A stretch of DNA of 64,000 bases, taken from assembly GCF_004354985.1 (NCBI RefSeq), contig NZ_SMSK01000005.1:62001-126000 (forward strand), given 5' to 3'. Source of the stretch: Segetibacter sp. 3557_3 (GTDB taxonomy: Bacteria; Bacteroidota; Bacteroidia; Chitinophagales; Chitinophagaceae). Every line of letters starts with the position of its first letter. The first letter of the stretch is position 1. This document shows positions 1 to 9,238 of this stretch, piece by piece. The position numbers were made by a program, and so were the translations under genes. The notes under the pieces were generated by a model, which saw only the letters and a program-made list of their open reading frames with translations, was not told the DNA's origin and did not search any database.

Positions 1-1
1 C

Positions 2-1123
2 ATGCAGTGTGCGGTTGCGCAATTGTTTCCTAATGCAAAAGCCAGATATGCTTTTATTAATCGTGGCAACCACGACTTTCCACCAGGGTTTGGGATTGCA
101 CTAAGGCAGGCGGTTGATGCAATTGCTACTTTGAGGCTTTGCAAAGAAGAAAAACAATTTTTACTGTCAAACTGCCCCTATTTATCTCCCGTCTATCTCG
201 ACCTTCTTGAAGGTTATCAATACGATCCAACAGAAGTTGACATCAGGCAGGAAGGAACCAATTTGCAGATACATGTGGAAGGCTACTGGTACCGCGCCAT
301 CTTGTGGGAAGTGCCGCTGCTGGCGCTTGTTTCTGAACTTTATTACGAGCTAAACGACCTGCCACGGGACCCTGACGAAGAGGTAAGCAAACGCACAGCG
401 AATAAAATTATCAGCTATAACAAGCTTGGTGTAACCATCGCCGAGTTTGGAACACGGAGAAGGCATTCCTATAAAGTTCACCGGCTCGTAATGGAAGCGT
501 TGAAGCAACATCGTGGTGAAAGTTTTGTGGGAACAAGCAATGTACATTTTTCCATGTTATACCAGATGAAACCGATAGGAACCCATGCACATGAATGGTT
601 TATGTTTCATGCTGCTAAATATGGGTTTAAACTGGCCAATGCATTAGGGCTGGAAAACTGGGTTGAGGTATATCGCGGAGATCTTGGCATTGCCTTATCC
701 GACACGTATACCACGGATGTGTTCTTTAGATCATTCGACAAAAAGTTTGGGAAGCTCTTTGATGGGGTAAGGCACGATAGCGGTGATCCACTGAGTTTTG
801 CCACTAAAACGATTGAGCATTACAAAAGGCTTGGCATCAACCCGCTCTCTAAAACCATCATATTTTCAGATGCACTGAATTACGGGAAGGTAATCCCTAT
901 CGCGGAATTCTGTAAAGGGAAAATAGGGTTTTCATTTGGCATCGGCACCAACTTTACCAACGACGCTGGTGTTAAACCCATGAACATTGTTATGAAACTT
1001 GTTGAAGCATTTCCTGAAAAGAATACCTGGATACCAGTCGTAAAGTTATCCGACGAGACTGGAAAATATACCGGCGATCCCGCCATGATCGGTCTTGCGA
1101 AACAACTCCTTCAACTAACCTGA
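2..1123 (+). CDS. pncB: Nicotinate phosphoribosyltransferase, 5' end cut by window edge
   Basis: Converts nicotinate plus PRPP to nicotinate mononucleotide in the Preiss-Handler route of NAD salvage; cytosolic. The 373 visible residues carry the family landmarks: the opening MQCAVAQLFPNA block (the Met at base 2 is probably the internal Met of the family's Y-K-x-T-M motif, so about a dozen residues lie before the window), GTHAHEW (the region holding the histidine that is autophosphorylated in characterised enzymes), VRHDSGDP, and FGIGTNFTND, which binds the phosphoribosyl group. The C-terminus is complete and the stop abuts, with no gap, the stop of the convergent DUF2971 gene. Function is confident from the family motifs; the true start is outside the window. 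Confidence 0.93.
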   Translation: MQCAVAQLFPNAKARYAFINRGNHDFPPGFGIALRQAVDAIATLRLCKEEKQFLLSNCPYLSPVYLDLLEGYQYDPTEVDIRQEGTNLQIHVEGYWYRAILWEVPLLALVSELYYELNDLPRDPDEEVSKRTANKIISYNKLGVTIAEFGTRRRHSYKVHRLVMEALKQHRGESFVGTSNVHFSMLYQMKPIGTHAHEWFMFHAAKYGFKLANALGLENWVEVYRGDLGIALSDTYTTDVFFRSFDKKFGKLFDGVRHDSGDPLSFATKTIEHYKRLGINPLSKTIIFSDALNYGKVIPIAEFCKGKIGFSFGIGTNFTNDAGVKPMNIVMKLVEAFPEKNTWIPVVKLSDETGKYTGDPAMIGLAKQLLQLT

Positions 1124-1894
1124 TTAGTAATCGACAGAGTAGAAAACACTTGAGTGAACAATGGGTTTGTTAATGTGAAATTTTTCATTAATGCCGGCAA
1201 TGATTTCTGCTATCCATTTCGGGGAGTATGGCGAGATGTAAATTTTATCAATCAACACGTTGAGATCGGCATTGATAAATACACCGGAATAAATACCCTG
1301 TTCTTCCCAACAAATCTCTTCATCGTCTTCATCAGAAATTACATAACAACAGCGAACCTCGTTTTCATATTCGTAAAGCGACCGTTTTCTTAGAAATGGG
1401 ATAAGCGAATTGCCAAAGGGAATAGGTTCGGCCTTTTCGTCGTAGTAATTAACCTTGCCGATGTGGATGGACTTGTCAGTTGACTTAAACGCCTCAATCA
1501 GCCGCTTGCAGGTAGTTTGAATAGCCACACCATAGTTGCCTTTGGCATAGATGTTCCACATGGCATAGTTCTCGGCATTGTTGCAGTGCCAACTGTTGAT
1601 CGTTACCGAGTTCCGCATAGCATTGTGTTCCGTGGCAAGCCGCTCCACCTCTTCCCGGGCAATCGCCGCAGTATGGTGGTGTACCTCCGCCAGTGTTTTT
1701 CTGCGAAGCTCCTGGTAAATCTGGTTTTTACTCTTTTTTGTGATCATGCCTTCAAAGGGATCCTCGAACCTGTCGGCACGATTGAAAAACAGTTTCTGCT
1801 TCAAAAGCAAGTCAAGGTACCTTGGAATATCCTGGTAACGCCACAGCATTGTATTTTCTTCCGGCAAGTCAAATTCAGGGTGTTGTTCAAACAT
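1124..1894 (-). CDS. DUF2971 domain protein
   Basis: A 256-residue soluble protein of the DUF2971 family, whose biochemical role is not established. Family features visible are the N-terminal LWRYQD block, LFFNRADRFEDPFEG near residues 35-50, SWHCNNAENYAMWNIYA near 103-118 and GVAIQTT. There is no signal peptide or membrane segment. It starts at an ATG (bases 1892-1894) and converges directly on pncB with zero intergenic bases, so neither gene has room for its own terminator. DUF2971 genes often occur in accessory or defence-like contexts, but nothing here supports such a role; it stands alone. Confidence 0.85.
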   Translation of the reverse strand: MFEQHPEFDLPEENTMLWRYQDIPRYLDLLLKQKLFFNRADRFEDPFEGMITKKSKNQIYQELRRKTLAEVHHHTAAIAREEVERLATEHNAMRNSVTINSWHCNNAENYAMWNIYAKGNYGVAIQTTCKRLIEAFKSTDKSIHIGKVNYYDEKAEPIPFGNSLIPFLRKRSLYEYENEVRCCYVISDEDDEEICWEEQGIYSGVFINADLNVLIDKIYISPYSPKWIAEIIAGINEKFHINKPIVHSSVFYSVDY

Positions 1895-2225
1895 AATCTC
1901 CGCTCTTTACACACCCTGTTAAGTCTAAATCACGTGCCAACCATTAAAGATAATCCTGATATTTTGATGAGGAGTATTGCAGACATGTTCCACATTAAGC
2001 GCTTACCACCAAACCGGGCAAAAAGCTTTACTAAGGCGTTGTAGCACAACCGGATTGCAAATCCTATTTGGCGCTTTAACAAAAGCTGCCAAATTCATTA
2101 TTGGACCTGTTTTCAGAACCAGAGAAACAAAACCCCAAACCGCTGCAATGCTGCAAGTATTTTTTTGCTTACAATCTTACCTAAAAATGTGGTCAGGCAC
2201 GTTTTACTGGACAGGGCTGTAAACT
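1895..2225. other. Gene-free stretch between DUF2971 start and SPL-like gene end
   Basis: The 331 bases hold upstream sequence of the DUF2971 gene and the tail region of the SPL-like gene. Short open frames on the + strand here have no protein-like composition. I see no terminator hairpin, repeat or RNA gene. Confidence 0.5.
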
Positions 2226-3320
2226 TTAGGTCCAGTACAGGATTTTAGCTTTCGGAAACCGGGTACCGATTTCCCGGTAGAAAAACGACTTTAGTTGCGC
2301 CATCATTTCATTTGTATACACGTATTTGCTTCCGCCAAACTTGTTTCGTTTTACCGAGCGGGTCTCTTCATCCATCTCGAGCTTCGTATTCGGGTACCAA
2401 CCCAATAACACTTCTTTGGAACCTGGCGTAAAGCGATGTGTGATGAGTTCAAACGTAAGATCGGTATCAAAGTCGAGCTGCTGCTGCAACTGGTCGAACA
2501 TTTCGGTGTAAGCCGATTGCCAACCTTCGATGGGCATTATAGGCGCGAGTACCACACCTATGGGATAGGCACCACCCCCTTGTGCACGCGGCAGCGCAAG
2601 CTTTCGCAAAGCAGTAATCCGTTGGCCAATGGTTGTTGTTCCACCTTCGAGCCGGCGAGAAATGATTGGTGCATTTAAGCTTAACCGCCAGCGCGTATGA
2701 CCATTGTGCTCAAGGTGGAGCAGTGGGTCAACAGCATCGAACTTGGTTGTAAACCGGAGATGGCAGTCGCTTTGCTTTCCAAAAAAGCTGATTGCCTGGG
2801 CGAGACTTCCCGTAAGGTGTTCAATACCCAGCGGATCGGTGTAACAGCTTGCTTCAAACGAGGTCACCTTACCGGAAAGCCGGTAATTGACCGTCTGCTG
2901 TAAAATGAGCGGAAGGTTTGCAAAGACCCTGATAGCAGGTGGTCCCTGTAGACTTCCGGCGAGGTAGCAATACTGGCAATGCGCAGGGCATCCTTCGGCA
3001 ACATTAAACTGGAAATCTGCAGAAGGCGGTATCGGCCGAAACTTGAAAGCTGAAGGGGGCGCCTGTACAATGGCCAGGGTATTTTTGGCAATCTTATAGG
3101 TCTCCCGTTCGGTTGCCCCACGTAATCCGGTGATACGATTTGTTTTAAGCAACTCAACAGGAAGATTCAAATTCGATACGCGTTCCAGGATGGCTTTGCC
3201 AAAAGGTTCTTCGAGGGCTCCGGGCGTAAACAAAACGCGCTCAGGGAGCCAAAGTTTACCAGGCTTTTCTACCGGGTGCGACAGGTTGGTGGTGGTTATC
3301 TGCAGGTCATCTGTTAGCAT
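2226..3320 (-). CDS. Spore photoproduct lyase-family radical SAM protein
   Basis: A 364-residue radical SAM enzyme of the SplB-like family. The [4Fe-4S] cysteines lie in EGCPAHCQYCYL (C111, C115, C118), the spacing CxxxCxxC. Downstream, FEASCYTDPLGIEHLT has a cysteine at 159 that aligns by context with the conserved hydrogen-donor cysteine (C141) of Bacillus SplB. In spore formers the enzyme reverses the UV thymine dimer spore photoproduct; here the host is a non-sporulating Bacteroidota, so the substrate is uncertain. It starts at an ATG with repeat copy A about 120 bases upstream. No partner gene adjoins it. Repair of UV damage in dry DNA would be a reasonable inference, but it is not shown. 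Confidence 0.85.
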   Translation of the reverse strand: MLTDDLQITTTNLSHPVEKPGKLWLPERVLFTPGALEEPFGKAILERVSNLNLPVELLKTNRITGLRGATERETYKIAKNTLAIVQAPPSAFKFRPIPPSADFQFNVAEGCPAHCQYCYLAGSLQGPPAIRVFANLPLILQQTVNYRLSGKVTSFEASCYTDPLGIEHLTGSLAQAISFFGKQSDCHLRFTTKFDAVDPLLHLEHNGHTRWRLSLNAPIISRRLEGGTTTIGQRITALRKLALPRAQGGGAYPIGVVLAPIMPIEGWQSAYTEMFDQLQQQLDFDTDLTFELITHRFTPGSKEVLLGWYPNTKLEMDEETRSVKRNKFGGSKYVYTNEMMAQLKSFFYREIGTRFPKAKILYWT

Positions 3321-3443
3321 ATCATAATAACAACAGGCGCTATATAATGGTTATAAAAACAGGCTGCTGAATTGCCAAAAGCACGTTAAGAGTTAAGCGT
3401 TATGAATTAAGAATTTATGAGTCCATGTCAACTAGTTAAGAAA

Positions 3444-3500
3444 TTTCTTTTGAACCCGACTGTAGTATTTCGATTGGAAATCGTTGCGTCGCACTCTTGT
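3444..3500 (-). repeat. Dispersed intergenic repeat, copy A
   Basis: Contains the core TTGCGTCGCACTCTTGT (3484-3500), preceded at about 20 bases by a T-rich block and AACCCG, the layout shared by the other copies. The arms CGATT (3471-3475) and AATCG (3479-3483) can form a small hairpin directly before the core. Confidence 0.8.
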
Positions 3501-4167
3501 GCGGCATAGCATTACTGAACGAAACAGTTAAACACATGGCTATACTAAACGACATTGATTAGGCTAACGGTTTAGAATGCACATTGAAAGTAAAATGGCC
3601 AGAATGCTGAACTACAAGTAAAGGGTGATATATGGATGAGCTGTATCAACAAATAACTATCCGTAATAACACACAACAGGCTTTAAAGACGCGAGATCAA
3701 GGTTCACCCATTTAGCGAAAACTAATATTTACTGGCCGTTTCGCGTTAACCTGCATGAACATTATTAAACGTATGCAAAGGAGACCAAAGATGCCCCTTA
3801 CTTCGCCGGTGAAGTGATCCCGAACGATCGGGACGATGATGCCATTTGAAAACCACTGCTGGTACCCAAAAAAGATCGAAAAGATGTGGGTACAAGGGAG
3901 GTATATACAACGAGGAACGTAAAGCGAGAGCTGAGAGATGGGATATGGGTTATGAGACGTGAAGTGCGCAGGTCTTCCAAGTTTTGCATTGTTCCGTGAG
4001 AGGTGTAGTTATTTTGCCAGGCTGGTGAATATTGAACGGTTGTTGTCCGATGATCCTTTTTATAAGTCCATCAATCAACCACGGATCAATCTTTCAACTT
4101 CTCAACGAATCAACTCCTAAACTTGAACGAATTGAATGCAATAAACCTTGCTGCCCAACGCGTTGCG

Positions 4168-4225
4168 GTACAAGAGCGCGACGCAAGGATGTTGATTTCT
4201 GAGAAACTGCCGGGAGCAAAAAAAA
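4168..4225 (+). repeat. Dispersed intergenic repeat, copy B
   Basis: Reads GTACAAGAGCGCGACGCAAGG, then about 20 variable bases, then GCCGGGAG-C and a run of eight A. It is the most divergent copy in the core (two substitutions) and lacks the clear small hairpin. Its A-tract is at the same time the T-tract of the minus-strand terminator next to it. Confidence 0.75.
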
Positions 4226-4248
4226 GCCGGCACCCGAGGTATGCCGGC
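4218..4248 (-). terminator. Rho-independent terminator of the serine hydrolase gene
   Basis: On the minus strand GCCGGCA (4248-4242) pairs with TGCCGGC (4232-4226) across a 9-base loop, followed by eight T. It lies about 20 bases after the stop of the 4270-5469 gene. The T-tract is shared with repeat copy B. Confidence 0.85.
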
Positions 4249-4269
4249 CTGAAATCAAACAAAACAAAC

Positions 4270-5469
4270 TTATGCTTTCCAATCCTGGTGTGCCTGTATG
4301 GCTACACCGGTAAGGTCGATGATTGAATTGGTCATGATGGCCATTTGAACATGGTCGCCAAAGCCCATGATCACCGAACGGTAGCCGGCATTTCCGGAGT
4401 TGTAGATACCATTTTTAGAATAAAAGATCACTCCATCGTTGGTAACCGAATAGTTATCGTAACCCGCCCGTTCTTTTTTCATGACCTCGCTGATTGCATT
4501 CGGCAGGATCAATTCGGTATAATGAAGTCTCCTGAAGAAGTCGGCCATTTCGAGTGTGCTCATCACCCACCCTTGTCCGCCGGAAGTGAGCGTGAGGTCG
4601 CCTACATTGAACCCTTTATCGGCTCCTTTTGGAAACGCATAATACAAAGCCGGGTTTGCCTGGGCATTGGCACAATCTACTGTTCCGAATGCATTTTCCA
4701 GCTTGCTCAGCACCGACTTGTGACAATAATGTTTGTATGCGTTGGCAAACTCACTTGCCTGCTGCCCCTCCTTGATCAACAATGAAAAAATGCTTTCGTT
4801 GCTGCCGATTGATGTAACCGGGTAACACATCATTTTAGGGATGATCAGGCGAAGCAGCGCAAAATTATTGTTGTCGTACATTCTGCCTTTATTTGCCAAC
4901 GAAATCCCGCCTGCAATTATCGATTTTAGGGACTGGTAACTGCAATTGTTTCCACCCGTACGAATGCCACTGCTGTGTGTAAGCAACTCGCGAAAACTGA
5001 TGGTATCGATATTGGCTCCACGGCTCCAATGCTCAGGTAAAAATGGTGCTACCTTCATGTTGAGCGCGGTTGAAATGTCGTTGGAAAAGGTCCGCAAAGC
5101 ATTCATGCAGGCTGCAGCCGTAATGGTTTTACTTACGCTTGCAATGCTGTATTTGTCAACCATGGTCATGTTACGTGCGGGTGCATCCTGCGCCTGACGG
5201 CTCTGGCCACCACTACGGCTGGCCTTGTAGCTGTTTTTGTAAGAGAGCACAAAGGAGTACCCGATCACCTTGCCTTTTAGTTTGTTTTCCAGGATGGTTG
5301 CAAGTTTTTCAAAATCAAGAACGGGGGCAAGGGTTTGTGTGGCCAGTTGCTCAGATAATTGGAACTGTTCGCGTGTTGGCATCCTGAAGCTGCTTTTTGC
5401 TTCGAGTTCGGTAGTATCCATCACTAAACTTTCGGGAGTGCCGGTTTCGGCAGTTGCAGTTAAGGTCAT
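4270..5469 (-). CDS. Serine hydrolase, class C beta-lactamase-like fold
   Basis: A 399-residue protein of the beta-lactamase/D-alanyl-D-alanine carboxypeptidase-like serine hydrolase family. The nucleophile motif SxxK is S111-V-S-K114 in YSIASVSK, the YxN motif is Y198-D-N200, and LLTHSSGI near 163-169 is typical of class C-like hydrolases and esterases. No signal peptide is evident; the N-terminus is polar and Thr/Glu-rich, so location is unclear. Substrate could be a peptidoglycan peptide, a lactam or an ester; the sequence does not decide. It is monocistronic, with its own terminator and a 318-base leader region shared with the divergent ndh gene. Confidence 0.85.
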   Translation of the reverse strand: MTLTATAETGTPESLVMDTTELEAKSSFRMPTREQFQLSEQLATQTLAPVLDFEKLATILENKLKGKVIGYSFVLSYKNSYKASRSGGQSRQAQDAPARNMTMVDKYSIASVSKTITAAACMNALRTFSNDISTALNMKVAPFLPEHWSRGANIDTISFRELLTHSSGIRTGGNNCSYQSLKSIIAGGISLANKGRMYDNNNFALLRLIIPKMMCYPVTSIGSNESIFSLLIKEGQQASEFANAYKHYCHKSVLSKLENAFGTVDCANAQANPALYYAFPKGADKGFNVGDLTLTSGGQGWVMSTLEMADFFRRLHYTELILPNAISEVMKKERAGYDNYSVTNDGVIFYSKNGIYNSGNAGYRSVIMGFGDHVQMAIMTNSIIDLTGVAIQAHQDWKA

Positions 5470-5787
5470 TGTAGTTATTTTTTAAGTTTTTAATTGATTT
5501 GGGGTGAGATTTAATCCCGGTGTAAGATGCGACCCAACAATGCGGTTTACAAGTTCGATTAGCGTTCGGTAAGTGTGCGTTTACTATCGGTACGATGTAC
5601 TTGCTTCCCTATCCTCTTACCTGTTATTCGGGTGCCGTAACCCGCGTTCTTCTTGCCTGATTATAGCCAGGCGAAATGAATTATCCGTGTGCCTGGCATG
5701 ACCAACAACATGCCTCTACATTGATGCTTAGTTGTATGGTATGGTTCTTTAGTTTTGCATAACATGCTGTAAGAGCATGATTCCCCT
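5470..5787. other. Divergent intergenic region before ndh
   Basis: 318 bases between the divergent serine hydrolase and ndh genes. It contains a TAGTTTTG element 30 bases before the ndh start. I see no other repeat, hairpin or small gene. Confidence 0.5.
5750..5757 (+). promoter_or_regulatory. Putative Bacteroidota -7 element (TAGTTTTG) for ndh
   Basis: Matches TAnnTTTG, the -7 consensus of Bacteroidota primary sigma factor promoters, 30 bases before the ndh ATG. A TTG lies at 5732-5734 but at a spacing (15) shorter than the usual -33 distance. Confidence 0.4.
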
Positions 5788-7092
5788 ATGGCTAATAATT
5801 TACAACCAGGTAGTTGCCCCCGCATTGTAGTGGTGGGTGGTGGGTTCGGCGGACTTGAGCTTGCAAAGCATTTACGAAGCAAAAAGGTTGAAGTGATCCT
5901 GGTTGATCGCCATAATTACCACACTTTTCAGCCGCTTCTTTACCAGGTGGCCACTGGCGCCCTCGAAGCGGAAACCATTGCCTTTCCCATCCGGCGGATT
6001 TTTCAGCACCATCGCAACCTGAACTTCCGGCTCGCCGATGTACGAAAAATCAACCCCGAGAAAAATACCATCGACACGAGTATCGGGGAGATCGCATATG
6101 ATTACCTGGTGTTGGCGACCGGTGCTTCCACCAACTTTTTTGGCGACAAGTTGCTGGAACATTTTACCATGGGAATGAAAACCATTCCTGAGGCGCTTAA
6201 CCTTCGGAGCATGATCCTGCAAAGCCTGGAGTGTGCGGTAACGGAGAAAGACCCGGTAGAAAAAGAGGAGCTCATGACCTTTGTAATTGTTGGTGGAGGT
6301 CCGACGGGTGCTGAACTGGCGGGTGCACTGGCAGAGCTCAAAAACCATACACTCCGAAAAGACTACCCGAGCCTTGACCCAAACGATATGCGTGTGTTTA
6401 TTGTTGAAAGCAAGCCGGGTGTACTAAAGGTGATGTCGGAAGAAGCTTCGCGAAAGGCGCAGGAATACCTTGAAGAACTTGGGGTAGTTATCTACAGCGG
6501 CGTCAGGGTAAAAAGTTTCGACGGCGAAAACCTTGTAATCAATAATGGCATGACCATTAAAACCAGGAATGTACTGTGGGCGGCCGGGGTTGCAGGCGAT
6601 TACCCAGAGGGGATTTCTCCCGATGTTGTTGTAGGTGGAAACAGGTTGCAAACCGATGAAATCAACCGGGTAAAAGGCTACGATAACATTTTTGCGATCG
6701 GCGACGTAGCCTCAGTGGTCAGCCCGGAAACACCCGACGGTCACCCGGGGGTAGCCCAGGTAGCCATTCAACAAGGCAAGCACCTGGCAGGCAACCTGCT
6801 GGCGCTGATTGAAAACCGGCCCACGAAACCGTTCAGGTACAACGACAAGGGTTCTATGGCAACCATCGGACGCAATAAAGCTGTGGCAGATATTGGCAGG
6901 TTTAAAACCCAGGGCTTCAGGGCATGGGTACTCTGGTGTTTTGTTCACCTGTTTTCACTCATTGGCGGAAGAAACAAACTGGCTGTTTTCACGGGCTGGA
7001 TCACCCGGTATTTTACCTATAACAGCTCATCACGAATTATCATCCGTCCGTTCAGCCGGGAACTGATGCGGGAGGATACTGCTGCCAAATAA
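5788..7092 (+). CDS. ndh: Type II NADH:quinone dehydrogenase (NDH-2)
   Basis: A membrane-associated, non-proton-pumping flavoenzyme that passes electrons from NADH to menaquinone. The 434 residues show an FAD dinucleotide-binding motif GGGFGG (17-22), HTFQPLLYQVATG, a second Rossmann motif GGGPTGAELAG (169-179) for NADH, FAIGDVA for FAD, and AQVAIQQG, the quinone-site motif of the family. The C-terminal 70 residues are hydrophobic and basic (AWVLWCFVHLF), suiting peripheral membrane attachment. It has its own promoter element and no operon partner. It goes functionally with the menaquinone gene mqnE in this window. Confidence 0.95.
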   Translation: MANNLQPGSCPRIVVVGGGFGGLELAKHLRSKKVEVILVDRHNYHTFQPLLYQVATGALEAETIAFPIRRIFQHHRNLNFRLADVRKINPEKNTIDTSIGEIAYDYLVLATGASTNFFGDKLLEHFTMGMKTIPEALNLRSMILQSLECAVTEKDPVEKEELMTFVIVGGGPTGAELAGALAELKNHTLRKDYPSLDPNDMRVFIVESKPGVLKVMSEEASRKAQEYLEELGVVIYSGVRVKSFDGENLVINNGMTIKTRNVLWAAGVAGDYPEGISPDVVVGGNRLQTDEINRVKGYDNIFAIGDVASVVSPETPDGHPGVAQVAIQQGKHLAGNLLALIENRPTKPFRYNDKGSMATIGRNKAVADIGRFKTQGFRAWVLWCFVHLFSLIGGRNKLAVFTGWITRYFTYNSSSRIIIRPFSRELMREDTAAK

Positions 7093-7320
7093 CAGTTGAT
7101 CAACCATCCGCAAATTTTGGAACCATGTAGATTAAGCGTGAGACCGCCTGACCGAATCCGGCTTTTATATTTTTTGGCATTTACGACAGGGAAGCTGCAG
7201 CCTATACTGAATTGTGCTATCCTAACCATTTATAGCACCATTTCCCGGGTAAGCAACACCGTTGAGTAACCCTGGCAAATTATTTATTATTTACCGTAAT
7301 GATCCTGACATCCCCTGTAA

Positions 7321-9174
7321 ATGAAAGTATTACTGCTCCTGTTTACTACTTTGCTATTTGGCTGTAACCAGCAAAGCGCCCGGCAACGTGGCACACAATT
7401 AAATAGCGTACCGGATCCACATACATTGACTGATCCCTCAGCTGCTGTTGTCAGGCACCTAAACCTGGAGCTAGCTGTTGATTTTGCAACAAAAGAACTT
7501 ACCGGCAAGGCCAGTTGGGTTATCGAAAACCTGTCGAACAGCAAAGAGATTGTCTTTGATACAAAAAATCTTTCCATTCAGAAAGTCACGATTGGCAAGG
7601 AAGAACATGACGTGAAGTTTGCCCTTGATAAACAGGATTCCATTTTGGGTTCGGCTTTACGCGTGCCTGTTGAAGCAACGACAACGATCATAAATATCTA
7701 TTATAACACCCAGCCTAACGCAGGTGCACTGCAGTGGTTAGCACCACAACAAACAGCAGGCAAACAACACCCTTTCCTGCTTACCCAATCTCAACCAATC
7801 CTCGCCCGGTCGTGGATCCCTTGCCAGGATGGACCAGGGATAAGGTTTACTTATAACGCCACCGTTCGCGTTCCACCAGCATTGATGGCTGTAATGAGTG
7901 CAGAAAACAAACAACAAAGGTCAGATAGCGGGATTTACTATTTCAAACAAACTAAAGCAATCCCGTCTTACCTGCTTGCACTGGCAGTTGGTGATCTTGC
8001 TTTTCAGCCGATCGATAGCCGCACCGGTGTTTACGCCGAACCTGTTACGTTAAAAAAAGCAGCTTATGAATTTGCCGATATGGGCAAGATGGTAACAACG
8101 GCAGAAAAGTTATACGGACCATACCGTTGGGGCAGGTACGATGTGCTGGTATTACCGCCGAGCTTTCCTTATGGCGGAATGGAAAATCCAAATCTCACCT
8201 TCTTAACCCCCACAGTAATTGCCGGAGACCGATCCTTGGTGAGCGTTGTCGCGCATGAGCTGGCACATAGCTGGAGCGGCAACCTGGTAACCAATGCCAC
8301 CTGGAACGATATGTGGTTAAATGAAGGATTTACAACCTATTTTGAACGCCGGATTGTAGAGGAAGTTTATGGTGTAGAGGAGGCGAAGATGCAGGAGGTA
8401 TTGGGGCGGCAGTCGCTCTCTGCAGAGCTGGCGGACAAAGGTGCGAGCAATAAAGACACAAAACTGAAAGGGGAGCTCGCAGGGCGTGATCCCGACGCAG
8501 CCATTGGTGACATTGCCTATGAAAAAGGATATGCCTTTATCCGTACCATTGAAGAAGCCGTAGGTAGAAACAAACTGGACACCTTTCTCAGGCAATACTT
8601 CGATAAAAACGCCTTTCAGTCTCAAACCACAGAACAATTCCTGGTTAGTCTCAAAAGTGAACTTCTTGATAATAGTAAGACTCTTGCAGATTCTATACGG
8701 ATCAACGATTGGGTGTACCAACCAGGGATCCCCAACAACGCACCTGCCGTGGGTTCAAACGCTTTCAGGAAAATAGATAGTCTTGTGTTCAAATTTCGTG
8801 ATCAACCCTTAACTGAACTCAGGCAAAATGTTACCTCAACAAACGAAAAACTTTACCTGATCAGCCGTCTTCCCGTTGACCTGATTCCGCAAGAGCTGAT
8901 TGCGCTCGACAAGGCATTTGCTTTTACCAATTCGGGTAATGCTGAAATTCAGACAGCATGGTATGTAGTTGCCATAAAACATGGATACAGGGCTGCCTAC
9001 CCGGCCATCGAAAAATTTCTTACCCGGGTTGGCCGCCGGAAGTTCCTGGTGCCAATATATACGGAACTCATAAAAACAGCTGAAGGTAAAACCTGGGCTA
9101 AGGAGGTTTACAAACGCGCCAGGCCAAACTATCACCCTGTTGCTTACAACACCATTGACGCACTGTTGAGGTAA
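7321..9174 (+). CDS. M1-family aminopeptidase lipoprotein (LTA4-hydrolase-like)
   Basis: A zinc aminopeptidase exported as a lipoprotein: the start MKVLLLLFTTLLFGC places a lipobox cysteine at 15. The exopeptidase motif GGMEN precedes the zinc site H312-E-x-x-H316 with the third ligand E335 (HEXXH-18-E). The last 120 residues match the helical C-terminal domain of leukotriene A4 hydrolase, including the GRRKF motif whose Arg/Lys bind the peptide carboxylate in that family. Length 617 fits the LTA4H subgroup of M1. It probably trims peptides in the periplasm or at the outer membrane. It is monocistronic, 228 bases after ndh. Confidence 0.93.
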   Translation: MKVLLLLFTTLLFGCNQQSARQRGTQLNSVPDPHTLTDPSAAVVRHLNLELAVDFATKELTGKASWVIENLSNSKEIVFDTKNLSIQKVTIGKEEHDVKFALDKQDSILGSALRVPVEATTTIINIYYNTQPNAGALQWLAPQQTAGKQHPFLLTQSQPILARSWIPCQDGPGIRFTYNATVRVPPALMAVMSAENKQQRSDSGIYYFKQTKAIPSYLLALAVGDLAFQPIDSRTGVYAEPVTLKKAAYEFADMGKMVTTAEKLYGPYRWGRYDVLVLPPSFPYGGMENPNLTFLTPTVIAGDRSLVSVVAHELAHSWSGNLVTNATWNDMWLNEGFTTYFERRIVEEVYGVEEAKMQEVLGRQSLSAELADKGASNKDTKLKGELAGRDPDAAIGDIAYEKGYAFIRTIEEAVGRNKLDTFLRQYFDKNAFQSQTTEQFLVSLKSELLDNSKTLADSIRINDWVYQPGIPNNAPAVGSNAFRKIDSLVFKFRDQPLTELRQNVTSTNEKLYLISRLPVDLIPQELIALDKAFAFTNSGNAEIQTAWYVVAIKHGYRAAYPAIEKFLTRVGRRKFLVPIYTELIKTAEGKTWAKEVYKRARPNYHPVAYNTIDALLR

Positions 9175-9238
9175 ACCTTTGGTGGCATGGTTATTTGAAG
9201 GTACACCTATATCATTGTAAACCATTTAAATTACAACT

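Larger units (their letters stand above)
3321..4269. other. Gene-poor 0.95 kb region with two repeat copies and a decayed-looking frame
   Basis: The largest non-coding stretch in the window. It contains dispersed repeat copies A and B, the terminator of the serine hydrolase gene, and a frame (about 3769-3999, + strand) that reads as lysine/arginine-rich protein interrupted by one stop at 3847-3849. No intact gene can be supported. It resembles a site of past insertion and decay. Confidence 0.5.
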
